Source of the DNA: Dipylidium caninum
Taxonomy: Eukaryota; Platyhelminthes; Cestoda; Cyclophyllidea; Dipylidiidae
Reading direction: 5' to 3'
Assembly: GCA_017562135.1 (NCBI GenBank)
Contig: QEYB01001046.1
Location: 1,674,001-1,738,000, forward strand
DNA length: 64,000 nucleotides
The first letter of the stretch is position 1, and every line of letters starts with the position of its first letter. Position numbers and translations under genes: made by a program. The notes under the pieces are model-generated. The model saw only the letters and a list, made by a program, of their open reading frames with translations, did not search any database and was not told the origin of the DNA. Positions 37,607 to 51,200 of the stretch are shown here, in pieces.

Positions 37607-40600
37607 CTAATGCGGTTTCACAGCGGCGTCCACGTTGTGCAGGGTGTAGTAGAGGCCTTTGGCAGCCATCAGCCCGTCAGGGGGACCAATCTCGCATTCC
37701 TGCCCGTTCTGCAACACCACAATGACGTCACAGTTCTCAACGGTGGTGAGACGATGCGCCACCACCAGACTGGTCCGTCCACCTCGAGCCATTGCCTCGT
37801 CCAACGCCGCCTGCACCACGCGTTCTGACTCGTTGTCCAGCGCGGAGGTGGCCTCGTCCAGCAGCAGCAGCTTCGGCTTCCGCACCAGGGCACGGGCTAT
37901 GGCTATGCGCTGCTTCTGGCCGCCCGACAACTGAGAGCCTCGCGCACCCACTGACGTCTCATAGCCCTGCGTGTGGGAGGAGAAGACACCGCGAGACTCA
38001 CGTCTTCGCCTCGCCCTCAGCTCTAACCCAAGACGCATGCGTCGACATTGTAGTTTAAGCATATTTGGTGCCTTCTTTCGACCGCCTCCCAAGTCTCGGT
38101 CTAAATGACTTCCACGGGACTGCCTTTCGAGCAGATAAAAACGTTTTTCAGCTCTTCTGGCGACAATCCTTGAGTACATTTCTTTACTACTCAGGCAAAG
38201 GAATGTATGCCAAAGTTCGCGACTTATTTAATCGCTCTATTCTGACTGTATGTCTATCATCAGAAAGCGTTTCCTCTCTCATCAGTGCAGTAAAGCATGC
38301 TTCGTAAGCGCATATATTTGTGCGCCCCGCAACGTCACCTCTGCTGCATACGTCGTCCCACATCTCGACAACACGTAAACCATATTCTAACAAGTGGATT
38401 TGCGTGCGCTGAGTGTGGGAGGAGGGAATCCCGACAGGCCTCGCAAAAGCCCTTGTCGATCGGACAACGAATACCGTTTTTCGTGAGCAAATGCATTAAG
38501 GCGAAGTAGATGGCATTGGAGACCTACTTCTGGCAAGGACTCGACAAAACTATGCACGTTGGCCTCCTTGGCAGCCCCAATAATCTCCTCCATCGGAACC
38601 TCTCTGGAGTTGTCACCGTAGGCGATGTTCTCCCGGATGCTGAGGTCGAACAAATTCGGCTCCTGCGAGACAATGCCGATCTGCTGGCGAATCCAATTCG
38701 GCGCGAGTGAGCGCACATCGCGGCCGTCCATGAAGATTCCGCTACCTGGTCCGTGCGGACTAACGTCGTAGAGTCGTTGGACCAGTTGCAGGATTGTAGA
38801 TTTGCCGCAGCCTGAGGAACCCACCAGTGCCACGGAATTTCCCGCTTTTAAGGTGTAATTGAATTTCTGCAATAAAATTTCACACGAGTTGGGGTAAAGT
38901 GTCTTGATCGAGGCAGAAAAAAAAACTTTAACTTCTCCATATTTGGCGCTTCAACCAATGAACCTTATCACTTGCAATATTTCCTCTCTCGCAGAAAAGC
39001 ATATGGCATTTGAAGACAGCGACTGCTCCGCTGAAACAGGCATGAGGCGCAGCGGACCCAAGTCGGCTCCCCTTCACCACTCACGATTGGTTCACACCAC
39101 CGTCACGGGGGCACCGAGGCCCTCCGACCGCAAGCGGTCGTAGTTGTTTCATAGGACTCCTTTCGTTTCCCTAACTGGGGCTCCAATACTCGGTCCGCTT
39201 GTCGAAATAATCTGGGCAAAGCCACATTTTTCGTTCAAGTGCCAAAACACATTGTCTTGGCATTAATATGTGATGGACTGTCTTGACCGGCAGAGTTGAA
39301 TGGGTCCTGCCATTATAGCCATCTCCGTGCCTTTTGGTTCTCCTCATTTCACTGATCTCAAGCCAATTGATAAAACCGCTCCACCCCTCAACACGAGGCA
39401 GCCTCGACGGGACAACGCGTTGAGTCGCCTTGACAACTTCGTCAGTCCGTCTCCTTTCAACTTACGAGGCAGTAAGCCGCCAGACGCCCTGGATCTCTTT
39501 ACATTGTGTCAAATTTTCAAACGAAAGTTGGCCAAAGGAAAGTTGAGGAAATCGGGCATACCCTTTTGGATGAGTACATCCCATTAACTTGAGCTAACTT
39601 GCCATTTTGAAGAGTGCAACTTCAAGCGAGGCAACTAGCGCTTTTCTTGAAGTCAATGCGCGTCTAAAGCAGTCTAGGGGGTCAAGTGAAATAAATGGCA
39701 AATGAACGCCCAGATTAGCGTCACAGTGTGAGGATTCCCTTCACCAGTTTGATGGGACGGAGATGAGATGAAACGGTTGACCGAAAAAATGTTTGGGTGC
39801 TCAGCAGGGTATTCGACCGCGTTCGGGAGGCAGTCGTCGAGTGGCAAGGTCCAACAGAGTCTTACCCGTAGAACTCGAACACTTTTGCGAGTTGGGTAGC
39901 GAAAATAGACATTCCTGAAGACGATGGAGCCGCTGAGAGGTTGATCGGGGTAGTCGCCCACGGTGACGTCGAGCTTGGTCTGCCGATCCAACGTAGCGAA
40001 GACAGAACTAATCTTATTCGTGGCCTTCTTGAACTCCGGAGTCAGTGCAGCTACTCTTGTGACACCCTGGGCTCCGAAGTTAAATGCTGAGAAGGTACTG
40101 GACGCAGAGGAAAGAGGAGGAGGATTAAGAAATTATACCAAGACCTCAGCGACAGTCTGATGTATTTTTCGCCAAGCTAGTAATCTAAGCATACCGAAAA
40201 ACAGCGAGGACCTCTAATTTTTTATCATTCATCAGGAGGGCACCAACATAAAAAGAGGCCGCGGTCTGGAAGTAGCTCAAAGCATTGGCCGTAGCGTGCA
40301 CCAGGCCGTAGAGAGCAGCATCTTTCATGCGTTCGCTAGGGAGAAAAAGCAGACGTTGGCACCCAGTTGTCATGCCAAATTGTCGGTGACTCTGCACCCG
40401 ACGCCCAGGCACACCGACTTACGAGGTGGCGGGATCTGACTTTTCCACGAACTTATTGTAGAAGTATTCCTCCAAGCCGAAAGCGAAGACGGTTTTCTCG
40501 GCCGAAAGAGCCTCCTGCACAACTTGAGAGCCGGCAACCTCACGAATATTCATCACTGAGTTCAGATTCTTCATCTATGGGGGTCGAGCAATCAGTGCAA

Positions 40601-43600
40601 TTATGGTTATCATCTTGGGTGTTAGGAGATCATGCGTTTGGCCGCCTGCCTCTTTGGAAACCACCGCCTCAGTGAAACTACTGCGCTCTCTCAGGCGGCC
40701 ACAGAGGCCAATTTGTGTCTCGGGGGTGCAAATGGCAAAGACTGGGGCGCCTGAGGCAGATGCCTGCGAGACGACGTGTTCTACAGCCGACATTTGTTGT
40801 TGAGACTCAGAAACAAAAGCCGTAGATGTGGGGTCGGTGAAGTGTGCAATAAAAAATCAACACTCACCTGAAGTGCGCTGCTTGCGACGATGATAGGCAG
40901 GAAACAGATGTTTACGAGAGCCAGTTGCCAGCTGTACATGAAGGCGATTACAAGAGAAGCGATGAGTAGGCAGATCGCCTCCATGACGGAGCCTAGTTGG
41001 GCGCCTGTGACGGTCTCGAGACTGGACACTTCCGTGGCAAGTCGGGCCGTCAGCACGCCTGGCTGGTTGGCAACCTCGTCAAACCAGCCTGGCTCCTACA
41101 AAGGGGAAGACATACTTGCCACTTTCCCAGATGCTACGCAGCAAGCCACAAAGCTCCTCCTCCTCCTCCTCCTTCGCCTCGGGGCTATACACCATAGTGA
41201 AGAGCCCGATGCGAACGTCTGAGAGAGCAGTTCAGCCGAGGAAGTAAGAGACGCCCTTTGTCGTTAACAGTCAGGATTTACACGCACCTGTGATTCCCCA
41301 ACTCACCTGCTTCAGCATGGCATTGAAGAGGAGACTGCGTGTCCGTTGCGTGAGCTTGGCTCCGGCCCAGCCCAGAGCGGCACTCTATACGACGAAGACA
41401 ACAAGAGACATCCACTGAATTGCATGGTTTAACTTCAGATGGACGATGAACAAGTCGTAGATTTTGCCTACCGATGCAAGCTGCGTTATGAGACGCAAGA
41501 GACCCAACAAGGCCATCATGCCAGCGATAAACTGGGTCTGTTTCATTTGCTCATTCGGATCAGTCAGCGCGAATATCTGCAGGAGAAGGGGGAAGAACTC
41601 GTGACTTCGAATAGACGTGACGTTATCGCCGTCCTTTCGGACGTACCTGAAACATAGCTGAGTAAAGGATCGCGAAGCCGGGCTGAATAACACCGGAGAT
41701 GAGAGAAATGAACAAGCCGATGAAGAAGACTGGAAACTCCGGTTTGTTCAACATAAAAGCTCTTCCAATGACGCCCTTCTGCAAGGGGAACCAAAGAATT
41801 GGGGAGTGGATGTGCACATCAAAAACTGGTCCAGTCTTTTGCTCAAAACGCATTAGATGTATTAGTGGTCTTTCGCCCAACACTTCACAAAGAATGCTTG
41901 AAATCAAGGGTACCTTAGACATGGACATAATTGATGATCCACTGGAGGCAGCAGAAGCTCCGCTTGCACTTTCCTTTTCATACGAAGATCGTTTCCAAAC
42001 TCCTGGATATCCCTTCTTGTCCTGTGCTTTCGTCTCTTCCTCCGGCTCACTGTCCGATTCGTCCGTTTTCTTCTCCTGAAGGCCAACGAAAATTCTATAC
42101 TCAGAGTTTTGGGTTTCGAAGGAAGCAATTGACTATGTCAACAGTCTTTCTAGCCTCTCGTCACCTCACAACCTCCAAACGCAAATGCCGGTTGCAGGAG
42201 ACGCCATTCCTGCCTATTAACTTGCGTTTGAGTGGCATTTCTGTACAAAATAAGGTGTGATTAATATGATTCTTAAATGAGTTTCTGTGATACGTACTAA
42301 TTTCCAATAGACGTATGGAGAGGAACATGGAAAGTCAAAGTGCGCGTCTGTATTCGTCACTTTTCTTCAACCTTATAGTCCACATAAACATTACCGCTGC
42401 CTCTCGGCACCACACCCACATAGACGAGGTGGTGAGGAGAGCCACGGCAGGATCGGTGGGACTCTCTTCGTGAACACCCCATCGGACCGGCCACCAACCT
42501 GACTAGAAAGCATGTGGGCGTAGACACCGTTGAGAGCGACGAGTTCGTCATGCGTGCCAGCCTCCTTCACCACGCCACGATCCACCACGATAATGCGGTC
42601 GGCGTTGCGCACAGTGGTGAGACGGTGCGCCACCATGATGACTGTCCGGCCGACGCCCGCCTTGTCCAGCGCGTCCTGCACCGCTCGCTCGGCGTGCGTG
42701 TCCAGCGCCGAGGTGGCCTCGTCCAGCAGCATGATCCGCGGGTTTCGCAGCAGAGCTCGAGCGATGGCCAAACGCTGCTTCTGCCCGCCTGACATTCCGC
42801 CACCGCCTTCCCCAATCACCGTTTCGTAGGCCTAGGCAAGCGTGGTGGCGTTTACTGCTTGGAATCACTCCATCAACTTACTAAGGTTGTTCGCTCGGGG
42901 GATTTAACGTTAACGTACGGTTCACAAGGTGGATAGAGAGATTGTGAGGGTGTTAGCATGCCAGATTTAAGCCCTAACGTCGATTATCCCTGCGAGAGTG
43001 AAGCATAGGACTTCTCAATATGGAACCAAAATTGGCCACAAAAAACGAACAGTTAACAGCTGAAAGAAGACGTTAGATGGTGCACTCTAAAAGCCATTCA
43101 CTTCTCGTATTTTATGTTCTGGTTTAGCATAGGTTTCGGACAAAATTGGGGATAAAATTGATGAGTTGGTCACAACCAACCTCAAATGGGGACACACGAA
43201 AAGTAGGAGTATACGAAAAAGGTGACATCGCGTCGCATCAACACCGGAATGCTGACGATTGAAGCTTTCGTACAAATATCAACATGCCAGACCAGTCCAT
43301 GTGGTCATACCATGATCAGAGTGGAACTGTGGGCTACCGGAATCGGGGAGGCCACAAAAAATCTCAAAAGTCATCGAAAGGCGAAGAGGAGTCGCCGTAG
43401 CCGGTCGGAGAAGGCAGCAACTCACCTCTTGCATCTGCACCACAAAGTTGTGAGCATCAGCGAGCTTCGCAGCAGTTTCGATCTCCTCCACGGTGGCGTC
43501 TTCGCGGCCTAGTCGTATATTCTCCATGACGGTGGCTGCGAAGAGCACTGGTTCTTGCGAAACAACACCGAATTGGCGTCGCATCCACTTGATATCAAAG

Positions 43601-46600
43601 TCTCGAATGTCATAGCCATCAATGAGGACCTGGGGGAGCGCAGATGAAGTAAATACCTGTTAGTTGATCGCCCAAGACTAACTGGCATCGAGTGATTTTG
43701 GCTTGCCCCAAAAGGGGATTATCTCTGTGGTGTATTTGTCTCGAACAGAAATAACTCTACACGGACATACCACCGTGGGCTTTAGGTCCTTTATGAACGG
43801 ACTTGCTCGCTTCATTCGACCACAAATGAGGCACTTTCGATTCCTCACGGTCACACAATTCCGCGCTTATGATTAGTCCCAGAACGCAAATCAACGAATT
43901 GTAAATTCAGTGTGTATAATGTATACAAACCAAAAAACCTCGTCCCCACTAGGATGAAGAACACACTACCCATAGGGCTCCTGGATAGCTCGAATCGCCT
44001 CTCAAGGCATCTCTGCGTCGCTTTTACGAAGCTGCGACTTTCTCAGTCTGTGTTCACTGAGCGGTCTTGCCTTGCAACGGCCGCACTTGCTCCGCAGTGG
44101 CTCTAATAACCCAGAGGGTGTCCTGGAGTCTTCAGTGCTCTTAAGGAGGCACTTCACTTCTGTCCAAAGGCTCTCGAAATCAGTGGCCCTTTAGAAAGAG
44201 CTCGTGACCAACAGAAGGGAAGAGACGAAAAGAAGGTGAGGAATTTACCTGGCCGTTAATTGGGTCGTAGAAGCGCTGGAGCAACTGGACTATGGTGCTC
44301 TTCCCCGAGCCGCTGGGACCGACGATGGCAATTGTCTGGCCTGCCTTTATCTTCATTGAAAAGTTCTTCAGCGTCTGCAAGGCAGAAAACTCGTCTTATT
44401 CTTCTTCCTCTTTCAATATTAGCATGTCAAAGAGACAAACATCGTAACTACCATTTTCTCCCGTGCTTTACCCACTTCCTCTTAATCCTTTCACGCCAAG
44501 AGACTTTTGCCGCGTGTGGGCTGGTAAATTTAATCCTTATTAAATAATGTAAATTTGCTCGTTGTTTATTAAAAATAATGGTACAGCAAACAATGCTATT
44601 TTTTAGAGTTCATTACGTGGCGACACCCTGCCCTATCAAGACGGCTTAGAAGGGGGGTTTTAGTTGGGAAGAGCAGGCAAATTCAAAACCGTAATTTAGG
44701 CACGACGATAAACCCCTTAAATATCGCTTGGTCTCCGGTTCGGGCCAAGACTTAAACCCGAGTCTGGCGCTTCGCACAGAGATACTGCCTCGAATCAAGT
44801 CGGACAACAGGTTGTCCTACTCCTATTTCACCAGAGAAGAGCCCTCCTCTTTTAAGGCATGCAAATCATCAGAAAACTCGCATATCAAAAGTAGTAAGTG
44901 ATCAGGGCAAGGACAAAGGCACGATTCTATCGATACTCACTACAACGTCTGGTCTCATGGGGTAGGAAAATGTGACATTGCGGAATTCAATATCCCCCTT
45001 TAAACCGTCAAGCTGCAGCCCCGACGCATCCTTGTCAATCTCAGGGACCTAGAATGAATTCACATCAGGCAATCACTTAAAAGGGTCTTCTTAGTCAACG
45101 ACAAGGTGGGTGTAATGGTAGAAATAGATTGGCAATTACCCGTTCAATGATCCAAAAAGTGTTGGAGGCAGCGGCCTGAGCCCGCGTAAAATAGGAAAAC
45201 TCGGGGAGCACCAAACCCAATGCAATGCTGCCAACCAAGAAGGCAAGGACAACCTACGAGGTAAATCGGCGGAAGGTAACTTATCCTAGCTCCTCATCAA
45301 ATGAAAATGTGTTAAATACAAGCTTTAGATAAGTCCACATTCAAAATTGGAAAGGAGATTATTGAGACTTCTTAATACATGCTGCAATTCATCCTTAAAC
45401 TTACAGAGATGATGGTTCCGCTCTCGATGGCGTGCGAAATACTTTCTTTCACGCCAAACCAAAAAGTCAGCGCTGCTGAAGCGAATATTGAGCCACCAAT
45501 CATACCGATGCCTAGAAAGAAAGCAACAACTTCTATTATTATTAGTTTAGCTTAGAGAACTTGCAATGACTTCAAACGATAGAAGTTATGAAGCTAAAGG
45601 ATGCATAAATTTAGGCTCACCGAAGCCGAGCATTATGTTTTTCAAAAAGGAGACCCTGGCTGCAGCGCCAAGCTGTGAAGAATAGCGCTCTTTCTCCTTC
45701 TCTTGACCAATAAAAGCAAAAACCGTTTTGATAGAATTGAAGACCTCGCTGGCGACATTGTTAGCTTTTGAGTAGGCCTTCTGTTCCTTTTGAGCAAAAT
45801 TACTCATGGTGATTCCCATAATGGAGAAGGCGAGCACAATGAGGGGAGCGGAACTCAGTCCGACCAATGCGATTTTCCACTGACTAACGAAGGCACACAC
45901 GTAGCACGAAATAAACATGGCAAAGTTCTGAATGAAACGTCCAAGTCGTTCGCCGATGCCAGTCTCAATGTGGTCAATGCTTGCAGTCAGTTTTGTAATA
46001 ATATCGCCTACAGCTTGCCGATCAAACCATGGTACGTCCTGTCGAAGTATTTGCTTAAAGAAAATTTTATAAGAAACACAGGAATTGACAGAATGTGTTC
46101 AAGAGCTTTGATGGTAAAGTAATTTTTTCATACCTACCTTAAAAAGCTTGAGGCGAATTCGGCGACTTTGTCGCCTTGATGAGAGACTGAAGCAGAACAT
46201 TTCTATGAAAGCCAAAATCATCGTAACGGCCCCCAACAAACAGAACCATCCCACCATTTCACGCATTTTATTGAGATTCACTGGCAGAGAGCCGGTTAAC
46301 AGATTCACGACTTGTGAGAAAATCACAATATTTACGGGAAATGAACATCCGACAGCCAATGCAAGAACTAAACCAATTGCAAGCATGGCCTTATCCATTT
46401 TGTCCGAATATCGAAACTAAAAAAAATGTTATGACAAATTATTGGACACACCAACTGAAAGAAAGTGACATGTTCCGATTCATTGAGCCTAAAGTAGCCA
46501 AAGGAATAATTATAATATGGCTTCTTACATAAAGGTGCTGCCGATCGCAGACTTTGCATCCTAAAAGGAAAATACAAACTTTAGCCAAAACCTTCGTGCA

Positions 46601-46870
46601 ATACACAAGCCTAAACTCATGGATCAAGCATAAGCATGACACTCTTGTTTCATTAAGATGATTTCTGCTTGTTGCAAAATTACTGCGATGGGAGCAATAC
46701 GGACTAATCGAAATGCATGCTTATATAAAAAATGACACTGCTCTTCGCTTTTTACTATGCTTTCTTAATCGTGTACCTATAGCTTTTAAATGTGTAACTA
46801 AAGAGATGAAATTATTACCAACCTCAATTTTATCGTCATCCCTGCCCGATTCTCCCTTTTTCCGACCCAT
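37607..46870 (-). CDS. ABC transporter ABCB/P-glycoprotein-like, gene B
   Basis: Model complement(join(37607..37966,38528..38866,39866..40097,40195..40335,40423..40574,40868..41095,41307..41384,41472..41576,41647..41778,41914..42075,42499..42831,43426..43629,44249..44374,44941..45048,45140..45253,45405..45511,45621..46053,46138..46416,46452..46488,46529..46560,46823..46870)), 1249 aa, phase-consistent throughout. Domain order TMD1-NBD1-linker-TMD2-NBD2. NBD1: 'GPSGSGKST' (~405), Q-loop 'VVSQEPVLF', signature MSGGQ (~509, Met for Leu), '[12 protein letters not shown]', 'VAHRLTTV'. NBD2: 'GSSGCGKST' (~1033), 'VSQEPNLF', LSGGQ (~1143), '[12 protein letters not shown]'. The linker is acidic, then basic/Ser-rich ('[13 protein letters not shown]'). 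The N-terminus is built from three tiny exons (48, 32, 37 nt) that end just before 'FRYSDKMD'. The last exon shares a nearly identical block with gene C. Expected to be a plasma-membrane efflux pump; substrate unknown. Confidence 0.95.
37708..37976 (-). repeat. Gene-conversion block shared with gene C (copy in B)
   Basis: These 269 bp match 48391-48659 with one difference (C at 37868, T at 48551 on the + strand; silent). The block covers the signature, Walker B and H-loop coding part of NBD2, and runs 10 bp past the acceptor into the intron. Identity stops abruptly at both ends. Confidence 0.9.
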
Positions 46871-48295
46871 GGTAAACTGTTGGAAATTCGCCTGGCCTTC
46901 AAATAAATAGGTGTGACAAATTCAAACAAGACACCCTACTGTTAAATATACACTGGATTTATGCCTACGACATGAAATAGTATGCGTTTACTATAATTTT
47001 TAATAGTTAACAGTATTGTTAGCGTTCTCAAACATCCTATATTACTCTCCTTGTGGCAATGCAATTCGTAGCCGGATTTTTTTATCTCTGGCCCTTTAAC
47101 CCCACACTCAATGCCCGTAAGTAAATCCTTGGCGTTAAGTAACGTTGATCACACCTGTGCTGTTTTAATAAATGCTAACTACTTCCATTTAGCGAAAGTG
47201 CCAATGGGAATCGGCAATAATGTTTGGGGCATAGACAATCTCAAATCACCTTTTTGGTTTATGCTTCCCCCGAGAAATTTATCAAACCAATTCTCGCCAA
47301 ATATCAGTTTTGCTTTCGAGAACTATATGAATGGTTAGACCCTCACAGCAATTCACTTCAACTTTTGTACGTGCTCATCTGACATAAACTGTTTGCCATC
47401 AATTTTCCCGATTACAAGGTTTAAATTCATGCTATAAATTTTTGAAATTATGTATAAAGTCCTGAATCTGTGGTATTTATTTTCTACTAAAAAACCCCAA
47501 TTTTTCGACGGTTGTGTTCATACAGATGAGTGTTCATTTACCATGGCGCTTAGGCCGCAGTCCAATTTTGGGTCTGGAAGGCTACCGAGAGTTAATCATT
47601 GCAGCAAATGCTTGTGGTAATGAAGTCCTGATTTTTGCCGTACCGTTAACCGTCTGACACCTATTTTCCTCTTGGTAGCAGAATTGCACGATCGTGTTGT
47701 CATCCATCCTACAGATTCGATTGACGTCAAGAATGAGTTTTGCACGTTCCCGTTCGTCTTATGGGGGATCTACACGACATTCCTTGGTTCACCGAATGTT
47801 TGGTTGTGACGAAACGTATAAAATTACTCAGATATGCGCAAAAGCGAGCTTACAAAAGACTGATTAAGAAAGAGAAAAGGCGTTTTTCTGTAAAGGCTGG
47901 ACTGGAATATCTCTGGAGAGGCGTAATGGGACGTTGCAAAACAAATAGCCGTTTAAACAACATTCTTCTGGTTCCCGAAACGATAGTGCCAGATTGTTCT
48001 GTAAAATCTGACCTCTTCAAATGCCTGTTCCCGATGGTAGTCATGGTAAGCGTATGCCTGTGAGGCCCTGAATCTGCTAACACAATGTGCTCCTTTATTT
48101 TGATGATGCACAAGTGAAGATACTGATAAGAGAAGAAGGAAACGTATGCAATTTGACAAATCAAATTTATAAGTTTTTTCATTAACTGAAGATTCGGTGC
48201 GAGGTACTCTCAATCGACGCTACTTCGTCGACAGACAGTACAAACTCCAAGTGGATCGAAGACGTGAAAGCAATCACAGCCACCTGGTTCATCCA
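46871..48295. other. Spacer between ABC genes B and C, with weak + strand exon candidates
   Basis: This contains the 5' flank of gene B and 3' flank of gene C. On the + strand two segments can be joined in frame: one from an ATG at 47524 ('MSVHLPWRLGRSPILG...') to a gtaatg donor, and one after an acceptor near 47680 ('ELHDRVVIHPTDSIDVKN...') to a stop near 47806. A separate AT-rich frame at 47111-47338 ends near a gt. I do not recognise any of these products, and the support is only open frame plus splice-like sites. Confidence 0.25.
48094..48099 (-). terminator. Candidate polyadenylation signal of ABC gene C
   Basis: TTTATT on the + strand, that is AATAAA on the coding strand, about 197 nt downstream of the gene C stop codon. 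It is the only canonical hexamer I noticed close behind the stop. Use is inferred. Confidence 0.35.
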
Positions 48296-51200
48296 TTATT
48301 TCACCGCCGCATCTACATTGTGCAGGGCAGAGAAGACTCCATGGGTCTGCATAAGATCAGCAGGAGGCCCATATTCGACCCGATGTCCGCTCTGCAACAC
48401 CACAATGACGTCACAGTTCTCAACGGTGGTGAGACGATGCGCCACCACCAGACTGGTCCGTCCACCTCGAGCCATTGCCTCGTCCAACGCCGCCTGCACC
48501 ACGCGTTCTGACTCGTTGTCCAGCGCGGAGGTGGCCTCGTCCAGCAGCAGTAGCTTCGGCTTCCGCACCAGGGCACGGGCTATGGCTATGCGCTGCTTCT
48601 GGCCGCCCGACAACTGAGAGCCTCGCGCACCCACTGACGTCTCATAGCCCTGCGTGTGGATAATAGGCTCTGTGCAGCTTTCTAAAGTATCTTACTTCTT
48701 ACGCTGTTATCTCAACCATGAATATTTTGCCTTTTAGTCGTACATCATGCCTGGTCTCTCGGTTATCCTGACCAAACGTCTAGATAAGGAAAGCAAAAAG
48801 CTGGAGACTTGCTTTTAGTTTGACCATACTAGTGTGGGGATACTCTGAACCACAGTAGGAGTCTTCCATCTGTCGTTATCGCCATTTGGGCTCTGGCACC
48901 TCCTACTACATGCACAGTTAGCCATAATCAGAATTCCGCCTATTGCAATAAGCGTATTCCTGGGGAAATCCTTCGCTTAGCGATGAAAGCCTGCTGCTAA
49001 CTGGGGCGGAATTCAACCAAAGTGCCAATGTGGTGGAGCATTCGATTAGGTTTCCAGTAGAAACTCTGGCAAGTAGGGGATTTTTAGGGCGCATTCCACC
49101 TTGTTCCGATCGAAGTCCCTTCAATGTAACAGGTTAACAAGACTTGCTGTGGCAGCATGGACAAAGGCCTCATTTCGTTATGTCCATCCAGAGCATCAAA
49201 AGTGCACCATTCCGGAAGCATTTCCTTCTGTTCCGTCATAATCTGGTGAGGATATCCTGACCTCGTTTTCAATTACCCTCTTCGCCCGGTTGGCAGTTGA
49301 AGGGCGAATAGGTGGCAGACTACTATAAGCCAAAATTATTCGAAATGAGGCGCTCCTGAATCTGCATGTGACCATGCGGTGCTCGTTCTTATGAAAGCGC
49401 TAGAAGTTCATTTCTCTCACGGAAGAACCGAAGGTGCAGTGATTCAATTTTTAAAAAGACAACAAACCACTGTCCGAGTACGATCTGTCTGGAGAATATT
49501 TCACTTCCAAATACCTTTAAGAGTTACTGGCCTATTTTTACTATCCTACGTATCTCTCCCAGAGATATAAAGGGGGAAATTACAATAAAATTTGCCTGCC
49601 CAATAAAAGCACACACATTAGGCAGAGCCTCGATGAAGGCGTGAGCATTGGCCTCCTTCGCCGCAGCAATAATTTCTTCCATAGACACCTCCCTCGAGTT
49701 GTCGCCATAGGCAATGTTTTCCCTAATGCTCATGTCGAAGAGGCTGGGCTCCTGGGAGACAATGCCGATCTGCTGGCGGATCCAGTTGGGTGCGAGTGTC
49801 CGCAAGTCGTGTCCATTAATGAAAATTCCACTGTCGGGACCCCTATCAGAGACGTCGTAGAAACGCTGAATTAACTGGAGGAGAGTGGACTTGCCGCATC
49901 CAGACTGGCCCACGAGTGCCACCGATTGGCCCGCCTCAACGGTGTGACTAAAATGCTGGGAGCAGACGATATCTTCCCTGCTGAGGCTGTATAAATAACT
50001 TTTTCTAGGAGGTGCTGCGGGGCGCCTACCTGTAGGATGCGAATATTAGGGCGGGTGGGGTAGCTGAAGTAGATTTTGCGGAACTCAACACGTCCGTCGA
50101 AGGGCTCGTTAGGAAATTTGCCCGCCTTAGCGTCAGACTGGGTTACGCGATCCAGCGTAGCGAAAACCAATTTGACATTGTGTGAAGCCTTCCTGAATTC
50201 CGGCATCATAGAGGCAACTCGTCCCAAAGCCTGGCTCCCAAAATGGAAGGCAGAAAACGATCTAAAAAGTGGCGTTTCACCTTCTGTTAGCAATCAAAGT
50301 CTTTTATTATGTTTCTTTCTTTGTTCAAAGTGCCCGATGAAATGCACAGTAGAAGTTGGTCCAAACCAACCGAATCATCATGTGTTTCAGCTCTATCCCT
50401 GTCACAGGACTTCGCCCAGACACCCAAAGCAGAAACGCTGTGAAAACAGCTTCCTCTACGGCACCCTACCGATTCTTCCGAAAAAATTGTCCATGCTTGG
50501 CATGGTGATGTGAATATCCATGCATCTGACTTGCCACTGCGATAGGTAGAAATGAGGCCTCGACGAAATTTTGGGGCTGAAGGCATGTGAGATTGGGACG
50601 AGGAAGACCGGCAGGGGAGAACGAGCATCTCTTCTAAACGCTCAAAACATTAGGTGTTTTGGAAGCAACTTCTAAGGGAGGGGCACAAACTTACAGGCGC
50701 CTTATTTGCCTCAGAGTGAACTTTAATTTGCAAAACCCATTTGAAGTCTTTATGAAGTGCTGTAATTACAAAAACATCCTTTCTCTCCCTCTCCTCTGCC
50801 CCCGATCTTGAGAACCACAAGGTACTGGTGAAAGTACACTCTCGTAAGGTTTCTGAGTGCATTTAGATGCGTTTCGTGGGAAATCGTATAGCGTAACCAT
50901 TGCTTCATTAGATTCCTTTTCTCTCCCTTTTAGACCACCCACCTGTGGCTTTTGAAATGAACCTTAGTATGGCTCGCCTTCCAAGATTAGTGAAAGGAAC
51001 TCCTCCTTCATCTTGAAATCCGATCAAATGGACTTGTCTACGCAGGGAAGAATTGCGGAAATTGGAAACGCGGTGGGCATTGCACGGCTGTCTGACAGAA
51101 GTTAAGGGGACTGCTAGCGGTAGCATATGTCGTCAGTGCAGTCCCCAGAAGTCAGAGGACAATAAGGAAGTCAGAATCACCGGAAAATATCCAGAACGCT

